A DNA stretch of 64,000 bases. Origin: Polluticoccus soli. GTDB taxonomy: Bacteria > Bacteroidota > Bacteroidia > Chitinophagales > Chitinophagaceae. Every line of letters begins with the position of its first letter. Position 1 is the stretch's first letter. This document shows, piece by piece, positions 50,592-60,295 of this stretch. Under the pieces are notes generated by a model. The model was not told where the DNA came from. It worked only from the letters and a program-made list of their open reading frames with translations, and made no database searches. Made by a program: the position numbers and the translations under genes. The stretch is from positions 1,178,001 through 1,242,000 of the forward strand of contig NZ_JARJHT010000001.1 of assembly GCF_029269745.1 (NCBI RefSeq), read 5' to 3'.

Positions 50592-51803
50592 TTAGCTCTG
50601 GTGCAGGATCGCCTCTTTCAACAACGGGTGGTTGTTTGGAACCAGCGATGCAGAAGCCAGTGTACGTGATACAGTGAAGATCAGTATACCTACGAAGCCT
50701 GCGAAAATTCCTATCTCGTACCAGCTCAGGTGCCAGTGCTCGCCCAGAGGGCCAGGCATGGTCATGATATAGAAGTCCAGCCAGTGACCGAAGATGATAG
50801 CCAGGGCCATGAAGCAAACTGTGAAATAGTTACGTTTGCTTGGGCGTGACATCAGGATCAGGATCGGCATCACAAAGTTGATGATGAATACAGAGTACCA
50901 TATCATACCGTAAGGACCTTGCTGACGTATTTTGAAGTAAGTAGTTTCTTCAGGAATGTTACCGTACCAGATCAGCATGTACTGAGCAAACCAAACGTAT
51001 GTCCAGAAGATGCTGAATGCAAACATCAACTTACCCAGATCGTGTACGTGCTCTTTGTTTACCAGCTGCAGATTACCCTGATTCTTCAGCGCAATAACAA
51101 ACAGCAGGATAACAGACAAACCGCTCACGAATGCACTTGCGAAAGTGTACCAGCTGAACATAGTTGAATACCAGTGAGCATCGATGCTCATGATCCACAA
51201 CCAAGGAGCAATACTCATTTGAGTAAGCGCATATACCAGGAGGAACAATGCACCCCATACTGCTGTAGCCCAGTAGATCTTAGTGCTGTTTTTCGGCGCG
51301 CCTTCCTGCTGCAGAGACAGCGAACGGAACTTAAAACCGAAGAAAGACCAAAGAGCTACCGTAACAACAGTAAAGCCTACGAACATTCCGGCATTCAGGA
51401 ATGAAGACTTGCCTTGCAATATCTTGTCATCACCAGGATGTACCCAGTGGTAGATCGGATTGTGCCCATCAATGTTCACACCAAATGCAATGATGAACAT
51501 AACGATCATAGCGATCAGACCGAATACCCAAACGTTGGCGCCGATTGCTTCAGGCACCCTTTTGTAGGCAACGATCCATGCACCTTGTGCAAGTGATGCA
51601 GCAGCCTGGATAAATATGCTGGCAACTGTTACCAACAGGAAGAATACGCTGTTGTGCAGCAGCACGATCCAGAAACGGGTTTTGTCGCTGTGGTCGCCAC
51701 CGAGAAGAGTGAAAGCACCGATGATCAGTACCAGCAGGCCAAACAGCATCAGCCCAAGGCCTGTGTTCCTCATTCGCGCCGGTATCTCAAAACGTTCGTT
51801 CAT
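50592..51803 (-). CDS. actF: Alternative complex III membrane subunit ActF
   Basis: A polytopic inner-membrane subunit (403 aa, about 10 helices) of the quinol:cytochrome c oxidoreductase. ActF resembles ActC/NrfD in topology and is smaller. Hydrophobic helices alternate with short loops (LGLMLFGLLVLIIGAFTLLG, SVFFLLVTVASIFIQAAASL, HWYSTMFSWYTFASAFVSGL). The NYFTVCFMALAIIFGHWLDF helix is typical. Assignment rests on its position directly after actE and before the oxidase subunits, plus the hydropathy pattern. An adjacent oxidase suggests a supercomplex, as described for Flavobacterium. Confidence 0.92.
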   Translation of the reverse strand: MNERFEIPARMRNTGLGLMLFGLLVLIIGAFTLLGGDHSDKTRFWIVLLHNSVFFLLVTVASIFIQAAASLAQGAWIVAYKRVPEAIGANVWVFGLIAMIVMFIIAFGVNIDGHNPIYHWVHPGDDKILQGKSSFLNAGMFVGFTVVTVALWSFFGFKFRSLSLQQEGAPKNSTKIYWATAVWGALFLLVYALTQMSIAPWLWIMSIDAHWYSTMFSWYTFASAFVSGLSVILLFVIALKNQGNLQLVNKEHVHDLGKLMFAFSIFWTYVWFAQYMLIWYGNIPEETTYFKIRQQGPYGMIWYSVFIINFVMPILILMSRPSKRNYFTVCFMALAIIFGHWLDFYIMTMPGPLGEHWHLSWYEIGIFAGFVGILIFTVSRTLASASLVPNNHPLLKEAILHQS

Positions 51804-51847
51804 TTGTAATCTTTATTAGAAGTACGTTTATAATTTCTTTAGTTCAA

Positions 51848-52528
51848 TTAGTGTTGTTGTGGTTGTGCTGCAGCCTCGCCGTGTGCTTTGGTTGTATCAG
51901 CAGCCATTGCAGTTGGCCTCGCAGCAGTGCTATCAGCGCTCATACCCATCGTGAAAGCAGCACCACCATTAGCAGCTTGTGTTTTCTTGATATAGGCGAT
52001 CACCTGCCAGCGCTGTTTAACATCCAGCTGGCTTGCATAAGAGCCCATCGCATTTTTACCAAACTTGATAGCTGCGTACATATTACCAACAGGCATGTGC
52101 AGATACTTAGCATCTTTCAGGTTAGCAGGCATAGCGGCAAATTTACCACTTGCATACAGCGGCCCGTTACCGTCCATGGCACTACCGTGGCAGATACCGC
52201 AGTAGATATTGAACAGGCGTCCACCTTCAGCAAGTTCAGCATCGTTGAAACGCATGTTGGTCGTAAATGCTTTGTAAGCATTCGTATCGCCCTCCATCAG
52301 GTGATCAGGCAACTGATGACCGCGGGCAACTGTACCCATTACAGGCAGACGGCTTGTTTGGCTATCTGCAAAGTTGGGGTTCGATGTATAAGCGTCGTAA
52401 GCACGAGAGTAGGTCATGTCAGGTGCATAGGTTCTACCGGGGTTACGGCGCATGTTACCACTGTTACACGCTGCCAGGCCCAGTCCTATCATCAGGCTTG
52501 CCACTACTAGGCTTTTGGTCTTATTCAT
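51848..52528 (-). CDS. actE: Alternative complex III monoheme cytochrome c subunit ActE
   Basis: A 226-residue lipoprotein-type cytochrome c. The start is set at the ATG at 52528, because the longer frame opens with TTG. The lipobox is GLGLAAC. The heme motif CGICHG lies in the middle (about residue 115), and a Met-rich distal region follows (KYLHMPVGNMY). The C-terminus is Ala-rich and ends near HGEAAAQPQQH. In alternative complex III this subunit is thought to pass electrons towards the oxidase. It lies between actD (41-bp gap) and actF (44-bp gap). Confidence 0.93.
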   Translation of the reverse strand: MNKTKSLVVASLMIGLGLAACNSGNMRRNPGRTYAPDMTYSRAYDAYTSNPNFADSQTSRLPVMGTVARGHQLPDHLMEGDTNAYKAFTTNMRFNDAELAEGGRLFNIYCGICHGSAMDGNGPLYASGKFAAMPANLKDAKYLHMPVGNMYAAIKFGKNAMGSYASQLDVKQRWQVIAYIKKTQAANGGAAFTMGMSADSTAARPTAMAADTTKAHGEAAAQPQQH

Positions 52529-52569
52529 AAATATTCTAAAATTCAAAAGTCAATTGAAAATGTGCGTGC

Positions 52570-53145
52570 TTACGCAAGTTTCTCGTAATGCTCTGCTATA
52601 TCCCAGCGTCCGTACCACCAGTCAGATTCAGCGATCTGCACTGAAGTTTCAACAGCACCAGTTGTTTTCAAATAGTCTATTACTTCCTGGTCGGTCACGT
52701 GATCATTCAGCTCAATAGCAACAACAAACAGATCGTCTGTTTGACGTGGGTGGAAGACGTGCTTCTTAACGCCTGGCATGATCTGGTTGAGGTAGCAGAA
52801 AGTAAGTACCATACCTACAGCCGCAAACAATACAGTAAGCTCGAAAGTAATAGGTATGAATGCTGGCAGAGACCAGTGTGGTTTACCACCAAAATTGATA
52901 GGCCAGTCGGCAGTAAATATCCACGACATAAAACCTACTGCAGTGCTGGTACCTGTGATACCATAGATAAAACCTGCAACGTGCAGATCGGTATCTTTCA
53001 GACCCAGGGCGTGATCAAGGCCGTGTACCGGGAACGGTGTGTACACATCGTGCAGTTTATAACCGCTGTTGCGTACAGACTTTACCGCAGGGAACAACAC
53101 TTCCTCGTCAGTGTAACAACCTACTGCAAATTTTTTTATAGCCAT
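52570..53145 (-). CDS. actD: Alternative complex III subunit ActD (DUF3341)
   Basis: A 191-residue membrane subunit of alternative complex III. It has two hydrophobic helices (about residues 60-80 and 95-120) after a soluble start: KFAVGCYTDEEVLFPAVKSV, then VYTPFPVHGLDHALGL. These match the DUF3341 family, which in many bacteria lies between the actC and actE genes. The C-terminal soluble part (VFHPRQTDDLFVVAIEL) is typical. No cofactor site is present. It follows actC after 40 bp. Confidence 0.93.
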   Translation of the reverse strand: MAIKKFAVGCYTDEEVLFPAVKSVRNSGYKLHDVYTPFPVHGLDHALGLKDTDLHVAGFIYGITGTSTAVGFMSWIFTADWPINFGGKPHWSLPAFIPITFELTVLFAAVGMVLTFCYLNQIMPGVKKHVFHPRQTDDLFVVAIELNDHVTDQEVIDYLKTTGAVETSVQIAESDWWYGRWDIAEHYEKLA

Positions 53146-53185
53146 TTTATTTCAACAATTCTAAAGTTAAAATTCAAATACTCAA

Positions 53186-54625
53186 TTAGTGGTGATGAGC
53201 AGCCAGCTGTTCTGTTGCAAACTCCTGGGTGTCTTTCGCATCAATAGCCGCCATTCTTTTCTTCTGCGCTTCGCCCGATGTTTTCAGAACGAACTTGATC
53301 TCAGCAATCGCAATAACCGGGAAGTACTTAGCGAACAGGAAGAAGCAGGTAAAGAACAGGCCGAATGTACCGAGGTAGAAACCAACCTCAGGCCATGTAG
53401 GCGAGTAGTAGGTCCAGCCACCAGGAATGTAGTCGCGATACAGAGACGTAACGATGATAACGAAACGCTCGAACCACATACCGATGTTCACCACGATCGA
53501 CATAATGAACGTGAACGGAATGTTACGGCGCAGTTTTTTGAACCAGAACAACTGCGGAGATACCACGTTGCAGGTCATCATCGCCCAGTAGCTCCACCAG
53601 TATGGGCCAAGGATACGCCATTTGAATGCGTCTTGCTCATAAACAACCTGGCTGTACCATGCCATGAAAAGCTCAGTCAGATACGCAACGCCCACGATAG
53701 AACCGGTAAGAACGATTACTTTGTTCATCGCCTCGATGTGGCCAAGTGTTACGTAGTCTTCAAGTCCGAATATTTTACGAACCAGTATCAGCAGGGTTTG
53801 TACCATCGCGAAACCAGAGAAGATCGCACCCGCAACGAAGTATGGCGGGAAGATGGTAGTGTGCCAACCAGGTATTACCGAGGTAGCAAAGTCCATAGAT
53901 ACTATGGTGTGTACCGAAAGTACCAGTGGTGTCGACAGACCTGCAAGTACCAGTGACAGTGCCTCGTGACGCTGCCAGTTCTTAGCAGTACCTGTCCAGC
54001 CAAACGATGCCAGACCATATAAGCGCTTGCGCAGTTTTGTTTTAGCGCGGTCGCGGATGGTGGCGAAGTCAGGAATAAGACCAGAGTACCAGAACAATAA
54101 TGATACAGTGAAGTAAGTAGAGATCGCAAACACGTCCCAAAGCAGGGCCGAGTTGAAGTTAGGCCACAACGGACCGCGCGAGTTAGGATAAGGCAGTACG
54201 AAGAAACCATCCCATACACGACCCATGTGGAAGATCGGGAACTGGCCCGCGCACATTACCGCGAAGATGGTCATCGCCTCAGCTGCACGGTTCACGCCCG
54301 TACGCCAGCCCTGGCGGAAAAGTAAAAGGATCGCAGAGATAAGTGTTCCGGCGTGACCGATACCTACCCACCATACGAAGTTGGTGATGTCCCAACCCCA
54401 ACCTACGGTGCGGTTGATACCCCACACACCAATACCCCAATATACTTCCCAGAATACTGAGAAAACACCCAACATCAGCAGGCTTATCGAGAAGAAGAAG
54501 CCGATGTACCACATGCGGGATGGCTTCTGTTCAATTGGCCTGACGATATCTTCCGTCACCTGATGGTAGTCTTTGTCGCCATCTACCAGCGGTTCCCTTA
54601 CAAACGATTCGTACTTAAGATGCAT
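53186..54625 (-). CDS. actC: Alternative complex III NrfD-type subunit ActC
   Basis: A quinol-binding membrane subunit of the NrfD/PsrC family (479 aa, about 10 helices). Visible are WGIGVWGINRTVGWGWDITN, VWWVGIGHAGTLISAILLLF, FHMGRVWDGFFVLPYPNSRG and LLILVRKIFGLEDYVTLGHI, all characteristic. The Asp, His and Arg residues of the conserved quinol pocket region (GHAGTL, WDITNF) are present. The C-terminus is AAHHH. It follows actB after 59 bp. Confidence 0.95.
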   Translation of the reverse strand: MHLKYESFVREPLVDGDKDYHQVTEDIVRPIEQKPSRMWYIGFFFSISLLMLGVFSVFWEVYWGIGVWGINRTVGWGWDITNFVWWVGIGHAGTLISAILLLFRQGWRTGVNRAAEAMTIFAVMCAGQFPIFHMGRVWDGFFVLPYPNSRGPLWPNFNSALLWDVFAISTYFTVSLLFWYSGLIPDFATIRDRAKTKLRKRLYGLASFGWTGTAKNWQRHEALSLVLAGLSTPLVLSVHTIVSMDFATSVIPGWHTTIFPPYFVAGAIFSGFAMVQTLLILVRKIFGLEDYVTLGHIEAMNKVIVLTGSIVGVAYLTELFMAWYSQVVYEQDAFKWRILGPYWWSYWAMMTCNVVSPQLFWFKKLRRNIPFTFIMSIVVNIGMWFERFVIIVTSLYRDYIPGGWTYYSPTWPEVGFYLGTFGLFFTCFFLFAKYFPVIAIAEIKFVLKTSGEAQKKRMAAIDAKDTQEFATEQLAAHHH

Positions 54626-54684
54626 AGCACGTAATTAGTATAACGTATAAATATTATTACTGGCTTTCGCCGTTAACTCCTCAA

Positions 54685-57600
54685 TTAGATGTGTGCTTTC
54701 AGCAAGCCATCTTTTGTCTCGTCACCTGCAAGAATCACCTCAGTGTTGCGGATGTTTGACAGATAGTTTACGTTAGGCAGCGTGTGTATTTGTTCCAGTA
54801 CGTAGTAAGTACGCTCTTTCTGGTCTTCATTACGCAGTTTGTAGATCGCACTTGCCTTATCGTTCACGTTACCGAACAGAATAGCCTCTGTAGGACAAGC
54901 CTGCTGGCAAGCTGTGCGCGCTTCACCGTCTTTCATCGGACGACCTTCTTTCTTAGCTGTCAGTTTGGCATCCTGGAGACGTTGTACGCAGAACGTACAT
55001 TTTTCCATCACACCACGGCTACGAACTGTTACGTCTGGGTTCAGCACCATGCGTGTCAGATCATCGTTGATATCATCGCGACGGTAGTCTTCGTACAGGT
55101 TGTCGTCGAAGCAGTCTGCACCGTTCCAATCCATCCAGTTAAAGTGACGTACTTTATAAGGACAGTTGTTCGCGCAATATTTAGTACCGATACAACGGTT
55201 ATAAGCCATTTGGTTCAAACCTTCGCTGCTGTGGTTGGTAGCAGATACCGGGCATACGTTTTCGCAAGGTGCGTTATCGCAGTGCTGGCACATCATCGGC
55301 TGGAATACGGTCTGGATAGTATCCGGATCGTCTGGCATACCGCTGAAGTAACGGTCGATACGCAGCCAGTGCATTTCTTGCGACTTGATCACGTGTTTTT
55401 TACCTACAACCGATACGTTGTTCTCGGCCTGGCAGCCTATAACGCAGGCGCCGCAACCGATACAGCTATTCAGGTCGATTGACATACCCCAGTGGATGCC
55501 AACGTGCTCGTAGTTAGGATACAGTGTACCATTCTCACGGAAGCCTTGTTCGTCGAGGCCTCCAGCATGAGCACCGTGCTCTGCAGAAGCGACTTCACCA
55601 TGAGGTGCAGCTTCGCCGTGGCCGGCTTCAGCACCGTGACCTTCCGGAGTTACCCAAGCCAGGTGAGAGTAGTGACCGATCTCGTTCTTACGCTCTTCCA
55701 GCAGCTGACCAGGGTTCTTCTTGAATTCGTCGAAAGTGTATTCGCGAATGATCGGACGACCTTCGTAGCTGTGGTGGGTCTGCGTGATGGCTACATCGTA
55801 TGTACCTGCAGATTTTTCTATAGTAGCTGGTGAGCTGTAGCTGAATGTCTGACCGTTGAAAGCGATGAAAGGATATGCATTCTTACCGGTGTTGGCAGCT
55901 GCACGACCTACTTTCTCGTTACGGCCATAACCTACAGCGATGGCTACAACGTCGTTGTGCATACCTGGTACTACTACCATTGGCAGCTCCATTTCAACGT
56001 TGTTAGCTTTTACTTTCAGCAGGCGCTTAGCAGGCACAACTTCAGTAATGCTGGTCAGTTCTTCGCCCAGTTCTTTTGCTTTCTTAGGAGATACGCAAGC
56101 GTAGTTGTCCCAGGTAGCTTTTGTTATCGGATCAGGCATTTCCTGCAGCCATGGGTTGTTACTCCATGAGCCACCGTGGCCTATTGATATTTTTTGGTAG
56201 ATAGCCAGCTCCATTCCTGATGCTGGTTTCTGTGCAGCGATAGCCGAGATAGCACCTGCAACGTTGCCCGCTGCTGCACCACCGCCTATTGCCATTTCGC
56301 CTGCTGGTTCGATCACGCCGTCCTGGAGTGCCTGGTCAAATGTTTGCTGGCCACCCAGTTTACCCATCCAGTACTGTTTCCAGAAGTCTGCATAAGTAGT
56401 AGTGTTACCTGCCCATGTCAGCAGGCTGTCCTGGAACGCACGTGTTTTGAACAGTGGCGCGATACCCGGCTGCATCAGGCTGTAATAACCTGGCTTAGGT
56501 TCTGCATCACCCCAGCTTTCCAGGAAGTGATGATCAGGAACTGCGTATGTGCAAAGCTGTGCGGTCTCATCCATCCTGTCGGCGAATGATACAGTCACGG
56601 GAACTTTCTTCATTGCTGCTGCAAACTTCTGACCGAAGGCGAAGTCGTAAGCAGGGTTAACACCGTGTATCAGCAGGGTACCTACCTGGCCAGCTTCCAT
56701 TGCGTTCATTACAGCAACGAGGTCAGCTTCTACACCTTGCTTGGTGTTGTTGGTCAATGCCCAGTTTACAGTAGTGCCGTTAGCGCCGATAGCAGCGTTG
56801 ATAGCATTTACTACAGTCTGAACATTTACATCGTTCGAACCGCATACTACCAAGCCGTTACCAGCTTTCAGGTCGTTTGCAGCTTTTACGATGAGGTTAT
56901 TAAGATTTTTGCTTGCGAAGGCAGGAGCTGTACCGTTGATAGCGTTGTAAAGAGCAACAACTACCGCACCTGTTTCAGATGGCTTGATGGTAGCACGGTG
57001 GTCAGCTTTTGCACCGGTGATAGTGTGCATCGATTCAACCTGGTAATGCTTAGACATTACCGGATTTTTCACGCTCACTTTACGGCCTACACTGTATTGT
57101 TTTGCAAATTCTATTGGAGACAACCATGTACCGAGGAAGTCTGCACCAATGCTCACGATGGTCTTAGCCTTGTCGAAATGGAACGAAGGCAGCGCACGTT
57201 TGCCGGTAGCAGCTTCAGCGGCCAGCAGCATACCAGAGTACGACATCGGGTCGTAAACCACGTGTTTTACGTTAGGGTATTTTGCTATAAACTGGCTGAT
57301 GATCTCTTTTGTGGTCGGGCTGATGATTGTAGAAGTCAGCAGGTAAGCCTGGCCCTGTGCAGAAGCAAGACCTTCCATTACTTTACGGTCGATAGCCTCA
57401 AACGTAGCTTCCTGACCGGCAGCCAGCGGCTGGCGCAGACGGGTCTTGTCATACAGGTTCAGTACAGAAGCCTGCACACGGGCTGAAGTACCGCCGCGTG
57501 TGATAGACGACTTTTCGTTACCTTCTATCTTGATAGGACGACCATCGCGCGTTTTGATAACGATAGCGCAGTAGTCGCCGCCATCTACGTATGTAGAAGC

Positions 57601-57873
57601 GTAATAGTTAGGAACACCTGGTGTAATATCCTCTGGTTTGATAGCGTATGGGATAGCCCTGCGAACAGGCATCTCACAGCTTGCAGCCAGGGTTGCAGCC
57701 ACGGTGCTGAAACCTAAGAATTTCAAAAAGTCGCGGCGGGGAGTGGCAGCATCCAGGAATTTGTCGCTCACGTCAAACGGCAGCGATTCCTTGAATTCGT
57801 TGTCAACCACCTCTTTGTGAGCTGTACTATCGTTCAGCTCTTCAAGCCCCTTCCAATATTGTTTTTGACTCAT
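54685..57873 (-). CDS. actB: Alternative complex III iron-sulfur/molybdopterin-like subunit ActB
   Basis: A 1062-residue subunit. A twin-arginine signal (RRDFLKFLGFSTV, about residues 46-58) runs into a lipobox-like AASC. The middle ~700 residues are a molybdopterin oxidoreductase-like domain; in known ActB this part carries no Mo cofactor. A His/Ala-rich linker (about residues 770-800) leads to ferredoxin-type domains with four cysteine clusters. These are CIGCGACVIGCQ, CQHCDNAPCENVCP, CIGTKYCANNCP, and the CTFCVQRLQ...CQQACP set. Fe-S clusters pass electrons to ActA hemes. It lies between actA (72-bp gap) and actC. Confidence 0.95.
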   Translation of the reverse strand: MSQKQYWKGLEELNDSTAHKEVVDNEFKESLPFDVSDKFLDAATPRRDFLKFLGFSTVAATLAASCEMPVRRAIPYAIKPEDITPGVPNYYASTYVDGGDYCAIVIKTRDGRPIKIEGNEKSSITRGGTSARVQASVLNLYDKTRLRQPLAAGQEATFEAIDRKVMEGLASAQGQAYLLTSTIISPTTKEIISQFIAKYPNVKHVVYDPMSYSGMLLAAEAATGKRALPSFHFDKAKTIVSIGADFLGTWLSPIEFAKQYSVGRKVSVKNPVMSKHYQVESMHTITGAKADHRATIKPSETGAVVVALYNAINGTAPAFASKNLNNLIVKAANDLKAGNGLVVCGSNDVNVQTVVNAINAAIGANGTTVNWALTNNTKQGVEADLVAVMNAMEAGQVGTLLIHGVNPAYDFAFGQKFAAAMKKVPVTVSFADRMDETAQLCTYAVPDHHFLESWGDAEPKPGYYSLMQPGIAPLFKTRAFQDSLLTWAGNTTTYADFWKQYWMGKLGGQQTFDQALQDGVIEPAGEMAIGGGAAAGNVAGAISAIAAQKPASGMELAIYQKISIGHGGSWSNNPWLQEMPDPITKATWDNYACVSPKKAKELGEELTSITEVVPAKRLLKVKANNVEMELPMVVVPGMHNDVVAIAVGYGRNEKVGRAAANTGKNAYPFIAFNGQTFSYSSPATIEKSAGTYDVAITQTHHSYEGRPIIREYTFDEFKKNPGQLLEERKNEIGHYSHLAWVTPEGHGAEAGHGEAAPHGEVASAEHGAHAGGLDEQGFRENGTLYPNYEHVGIHWGMSIDLNSCIGCGACVIGCQAENNVSVVGKKHVIKSQEMHWLRIDRYFSGMPDDPDTIQTVFQPMMCQHCDNAPCENVCPVSATNHSSEGLNQMAYNRCIGTKYCANNCPYKVRHFNWMDWNGADCFDDNLYEDYRRDDINDDLTRMVLNPDVTVRSRGVMEKCTFCVQRLQDAKLTAKKEGRPMKDGEARTACQQACPTEAILFGNVNDKASAIYKLRNEDQKERTYYVLEQIHTLPNVNYLSNIRNTEVILAGDETKDGLLKAHI

Positions 57874-57945
57874 ACGGTTTGATCCGGTATAAATGTGTTT
57901 CCGAATAATTTTAAACTATGTTGTTTCCCTGGTGAATGGCCACTA

Positions 57946-59208
57946 CTAGTAGTGACATTTCTGACATTCCAATCCGCCGATGTCCTCCACAGTTACGCCA
58001 TCACGTTTACCGGCTTTGATCTCGTTGTGATATTTCTCGAAAATGCTGTAGTAGTTGTTTTCAGCAAACTGCACCTGTGTTTGACGGTGGCAGTTGATAC
58101 ACCAGCCCATTGAAAGCGGAGCAGCCTGGTAAACTTCATCCATTTCTTCAATGCTACCATGGCAACGCTGGCACTGGATCTTACCTACTGCTACGTGCTG
58201 TGAGTGGTTGAAGTAAACGTGGTCTGGCAGGTTGTGGATCTTCACCCATTTAACAGGTGTAGCTTTGATATTGCCATTCGCGTCGCGGATGTAGTCCTTC
58301 TTTGCAGGATCCCAGCCAGCATATTTGTACAGCTTCTGGATCTCTTTGGTACCATCTACCCTTTCACCTTCAGCTGTGTACAGCGGATGATCTGCATCGC
58401 CAGTGTATTCGCTGATCGATTTGTGACAGTTCATACACATGTTAGGAGAAGGGATCATAGCCTGGCGGCTCTTCTCAGCACCTGCGTGGCAATACAAACA
58501 GTTGATCTGGTTGATACCTGCGTGCACTTTGTGCGAGTAGAATACCGGTTGTTCAGGCTGGTAGTTTTGTTGACGACCCATTTCAATGGCGCCGTTCACT
58601 ATCCAGTAACCAGCTGCGATGAATGCAATGATAACAGCCATAGCGATGAATACCTTGTTGCGATACAAAGGAATTTCTTCGCTGCTTGCCTGGCCTTCTT
58701 TTTGCTCAGCCACCTTACGCAGGCCGCTGTTAACGCGCCACAGGATGATAGCAAGTACTAATAATATAAGTGTGATAACTGTATACAGCCATCCGTTGCT
58801 TTCCTTAGCTTCGGTAGTTGCAGTAGCACCTGCAGCAGGACCAGCAGCTGAAGGCGGCTCAACTGAGTTTACATAAGTAACGATAGCATCGATCTCATCG
58901 TTGGTCAACGAAGGGAACGGGGTCATTGGAATTTTACCCCATTTGTTGTAGATATCGTTGGCATACTTATCGCCAGCTTGTACCAGCTTCTGCGATCCGT
59001 GTACCCAATCGTGCAACCACTCTTTGCTAGGCACACGCGAATCGACACCTTTCAGGGCAGGGCCTGTGGCATCCTTCAGCGGGTTGTGACAGCTGGCGCA
59101 GTTCGATTGGAACAAAGCCTTCCCATCTGGGGCGGCAAAAGAAGAGACGTGGAAAACGACCAGGGCAATTACGGTAGCAAATATGCTCTGGGCGATCCTC
59201 CGGAACAT
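57946..59208 (-). CDS. actA: Alternative complex III multiheme cytochrome subunit ActA with fused monoheme domain
   Basis: A 420-residue membrane-anchored cytochrome, first gene of the act-cox operon. The start is set at the ATG at 59208 (MFRRIAQSIFATVIA); the longer frame lacks a signal peptide. Residues ~25-110 form a monoheme cytochrome c (CASCHNPLKDATGP, with Met in KIPMTPFPSL). Two hydrophobic helices follow (TVITLILLVLAIILW and KVFIAMAVIIAFIAAGYW). The C-terminal half has five more CXXCH motifs: CLYCH, CMNCH, CQRCH, CINCH and the final CQKCH. That makes six heme-binding motifs in all. It links ActB clusters to soluble or oxidase-bound acceptors. Confidence 0.95.
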   Translation of the reverse strand: MFRRIAQSIFATVIALVVFHVSSFAAPDGKALFQSNCASCHNPLKDATGPALKGVDSRVPSKEWLHDWVHGSQKLVQAGDKYANDIYNKWGKIPMTPFPSLTNDEIDAIVTYVNSVEPPSAAGPAAGATATTEAKESNGWLYTVITLILLVLAIILWRVNSGLRKVAEQKEGQASSEEIPLYRNKVFIAMAVIIAFIAAGYWIVNGAIEMGRQQNYQPEQPVFYSHKVHAGINQINCLYCHAGAEKSRQAMIPSPNMCMNCHKSISEYTGDADHPLYTAEGERVDGTKEIQKLYKYAGWDPAKKDYIRDANGNIKATPVKWVKIHNLPDHVYFNHSQHVAVGKIQCQRCHGSIEEMDEVYQAAPLSMGWCINCHRQTQVQFAENNYYSIFEKYHNEIKAGKRDGVTVEDIGGLECQKCHY

Positions 59209-59274
59209 TGGCTTATTTGATTCTGACACAGGAATAAATTTGAAAATTAACGTTCCTTTTTGACAAAGCGTGGG

Positions 59275-59282
59275 CAAAACTA
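59275..59282 (-). promoter_or_regulatory. Candidate act-cox operon promoter box TAGTTTTG
   Basis: Minus-strand TAGTTTTG fits TAnnTTTG. It lies 66 nt before the actA ATG in the 254-bp gap, with no perfect TTTG at the -33 distance. The rest of that gap holds no ORF or RNA gene that could be supported. Confidence 0.45.
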
Positions 59283-59462
59283 CAACACAATGACGAAAGT
59301 TTATACACATTTGTTAAAAAATGTTTTTCAATACTGGCGCGGGTTTCAGAGGATATTTTGTTCATGACAATGTATCAATGTCATTCTATTGTCAGCAAAA
59401 AACCCCTTTTGTTTTCCCCACATTTTGATGCTTTTAGCTTCACTGATTTAACGCAAACTTCA

Positions 59463-60251
59463 TTAGATAGAGCCCGTACGGCCGCCATCAACAGGTATGC
59501 TGGTTCCATTAATATAGCCAGCAGCGCCCGATGCGAGGAACGCGATCAGCGACGCGATCTCCTCCGGCTGACCAAATCGTTTGGCAGGTATCTCCTCCAA
59601 CATCTCCTTTTCAACTTCTTCTTGCCCCATCCCGGTTTTAGAGGCTTTATTATTAATAATAGCGTCAAGCCGGCCTGTAGCTGTGGCTCCAGGCAGCACG
59701 TTATTTACGGTAATACCGAATTGCCCCAACTCATTGGCCATGGTCTTAGCCCACGATGCCACCGCCCCTCGAATGGTATTGGAAACACCCAATCCCTTTA
59801 GTGGTATCTTAACAGAAGTAGAGATAACGTTGATGATACGGCCATAACCCGCCTGTTTCATACCACTCATCACTGCGGTAGTCAAAATATGATTGCACAC
59901 CAGGTGCTGGTTGAACGCCGCCAGGAAAGCCTCGGGCTTTGCATCCACTATAGGTCCGGCAGCAGGGCCACCGCTATTGTTTACCAATATGTGCACTGTA
60001 GTTTGCTGCACCAGTTTGCCCACTTGCTCGCCTACCTGTTGCGGCTGCGAAAAATCGGCCACGAGGTAGCTGTGTTTTTGACCCTTAGAGCTATCTAGTT
60101 CCGCAACTGCTTTTTTCAGCGCTTCTTCGTTGCGGGCAATGAGCACACAGTTGGCGCCGAGGCTGGCCAGCGATTGCGCCGAAGCGAAACCTATACCCTG
60201 GGTACTGCCGGCTATCAGCGCGGTTTTACCCTCAAGGCTTAGTGATAACAT
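59463..60251 (-). CDS. SDR-family protein with altered catalytic Tyr and Lys
   Basis: A 262-residue classical SDR-type protein. The start is set at the ATG at 60251 (MLSLSLEGKTALIAG). The cofactor loop is intact (AGSTQGIGFASAQSLAS) and the NNSGGPA motif is present. The catalytic Ser lies in INVISTSVKIPL. The following YxxxK position reads NTIRG, so the Tyr is replaced by Asn and the Lys by Arg. The C-terminus keeps GYINGTSIPVDGG. Such variants form a recognised subset annotated as 3-oxoacyl-ACP reductases, but their activity is uncertain. It may bind NAD(P) without classical reduction. Single gene; the RibD-type gene lies 44 bp upstream on the same strand. Confidence 0.88.
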   Translation of the reverse strand: MLSLSLEGKTALIAGSTQGIGFASAQSLASLGANCVLIARNEEALKKAVAELDSSKGQKHSYLVADFSQPQQVGEQVGKLVQQTTVHILVNNSGGPAAGPIVDAKPEAFLAAFNQHLVCNHILTTAVMSGMKQAGYGRIINVISTSVKIPLKGLGVSNTIRGAVASWAKTMANELGQFGITVNNVLPGATATGRLDAIINNKASKTGMGQEEVEKEMLEEIPAKRFGQPEEIASLIAFLASGAAGYINGTSIPVDGGRTGSI

Positions 60252-60295
60252 AATTGAGATTTGGCGCGAATTTAGCAATTCCGCTAATTGGGTAG

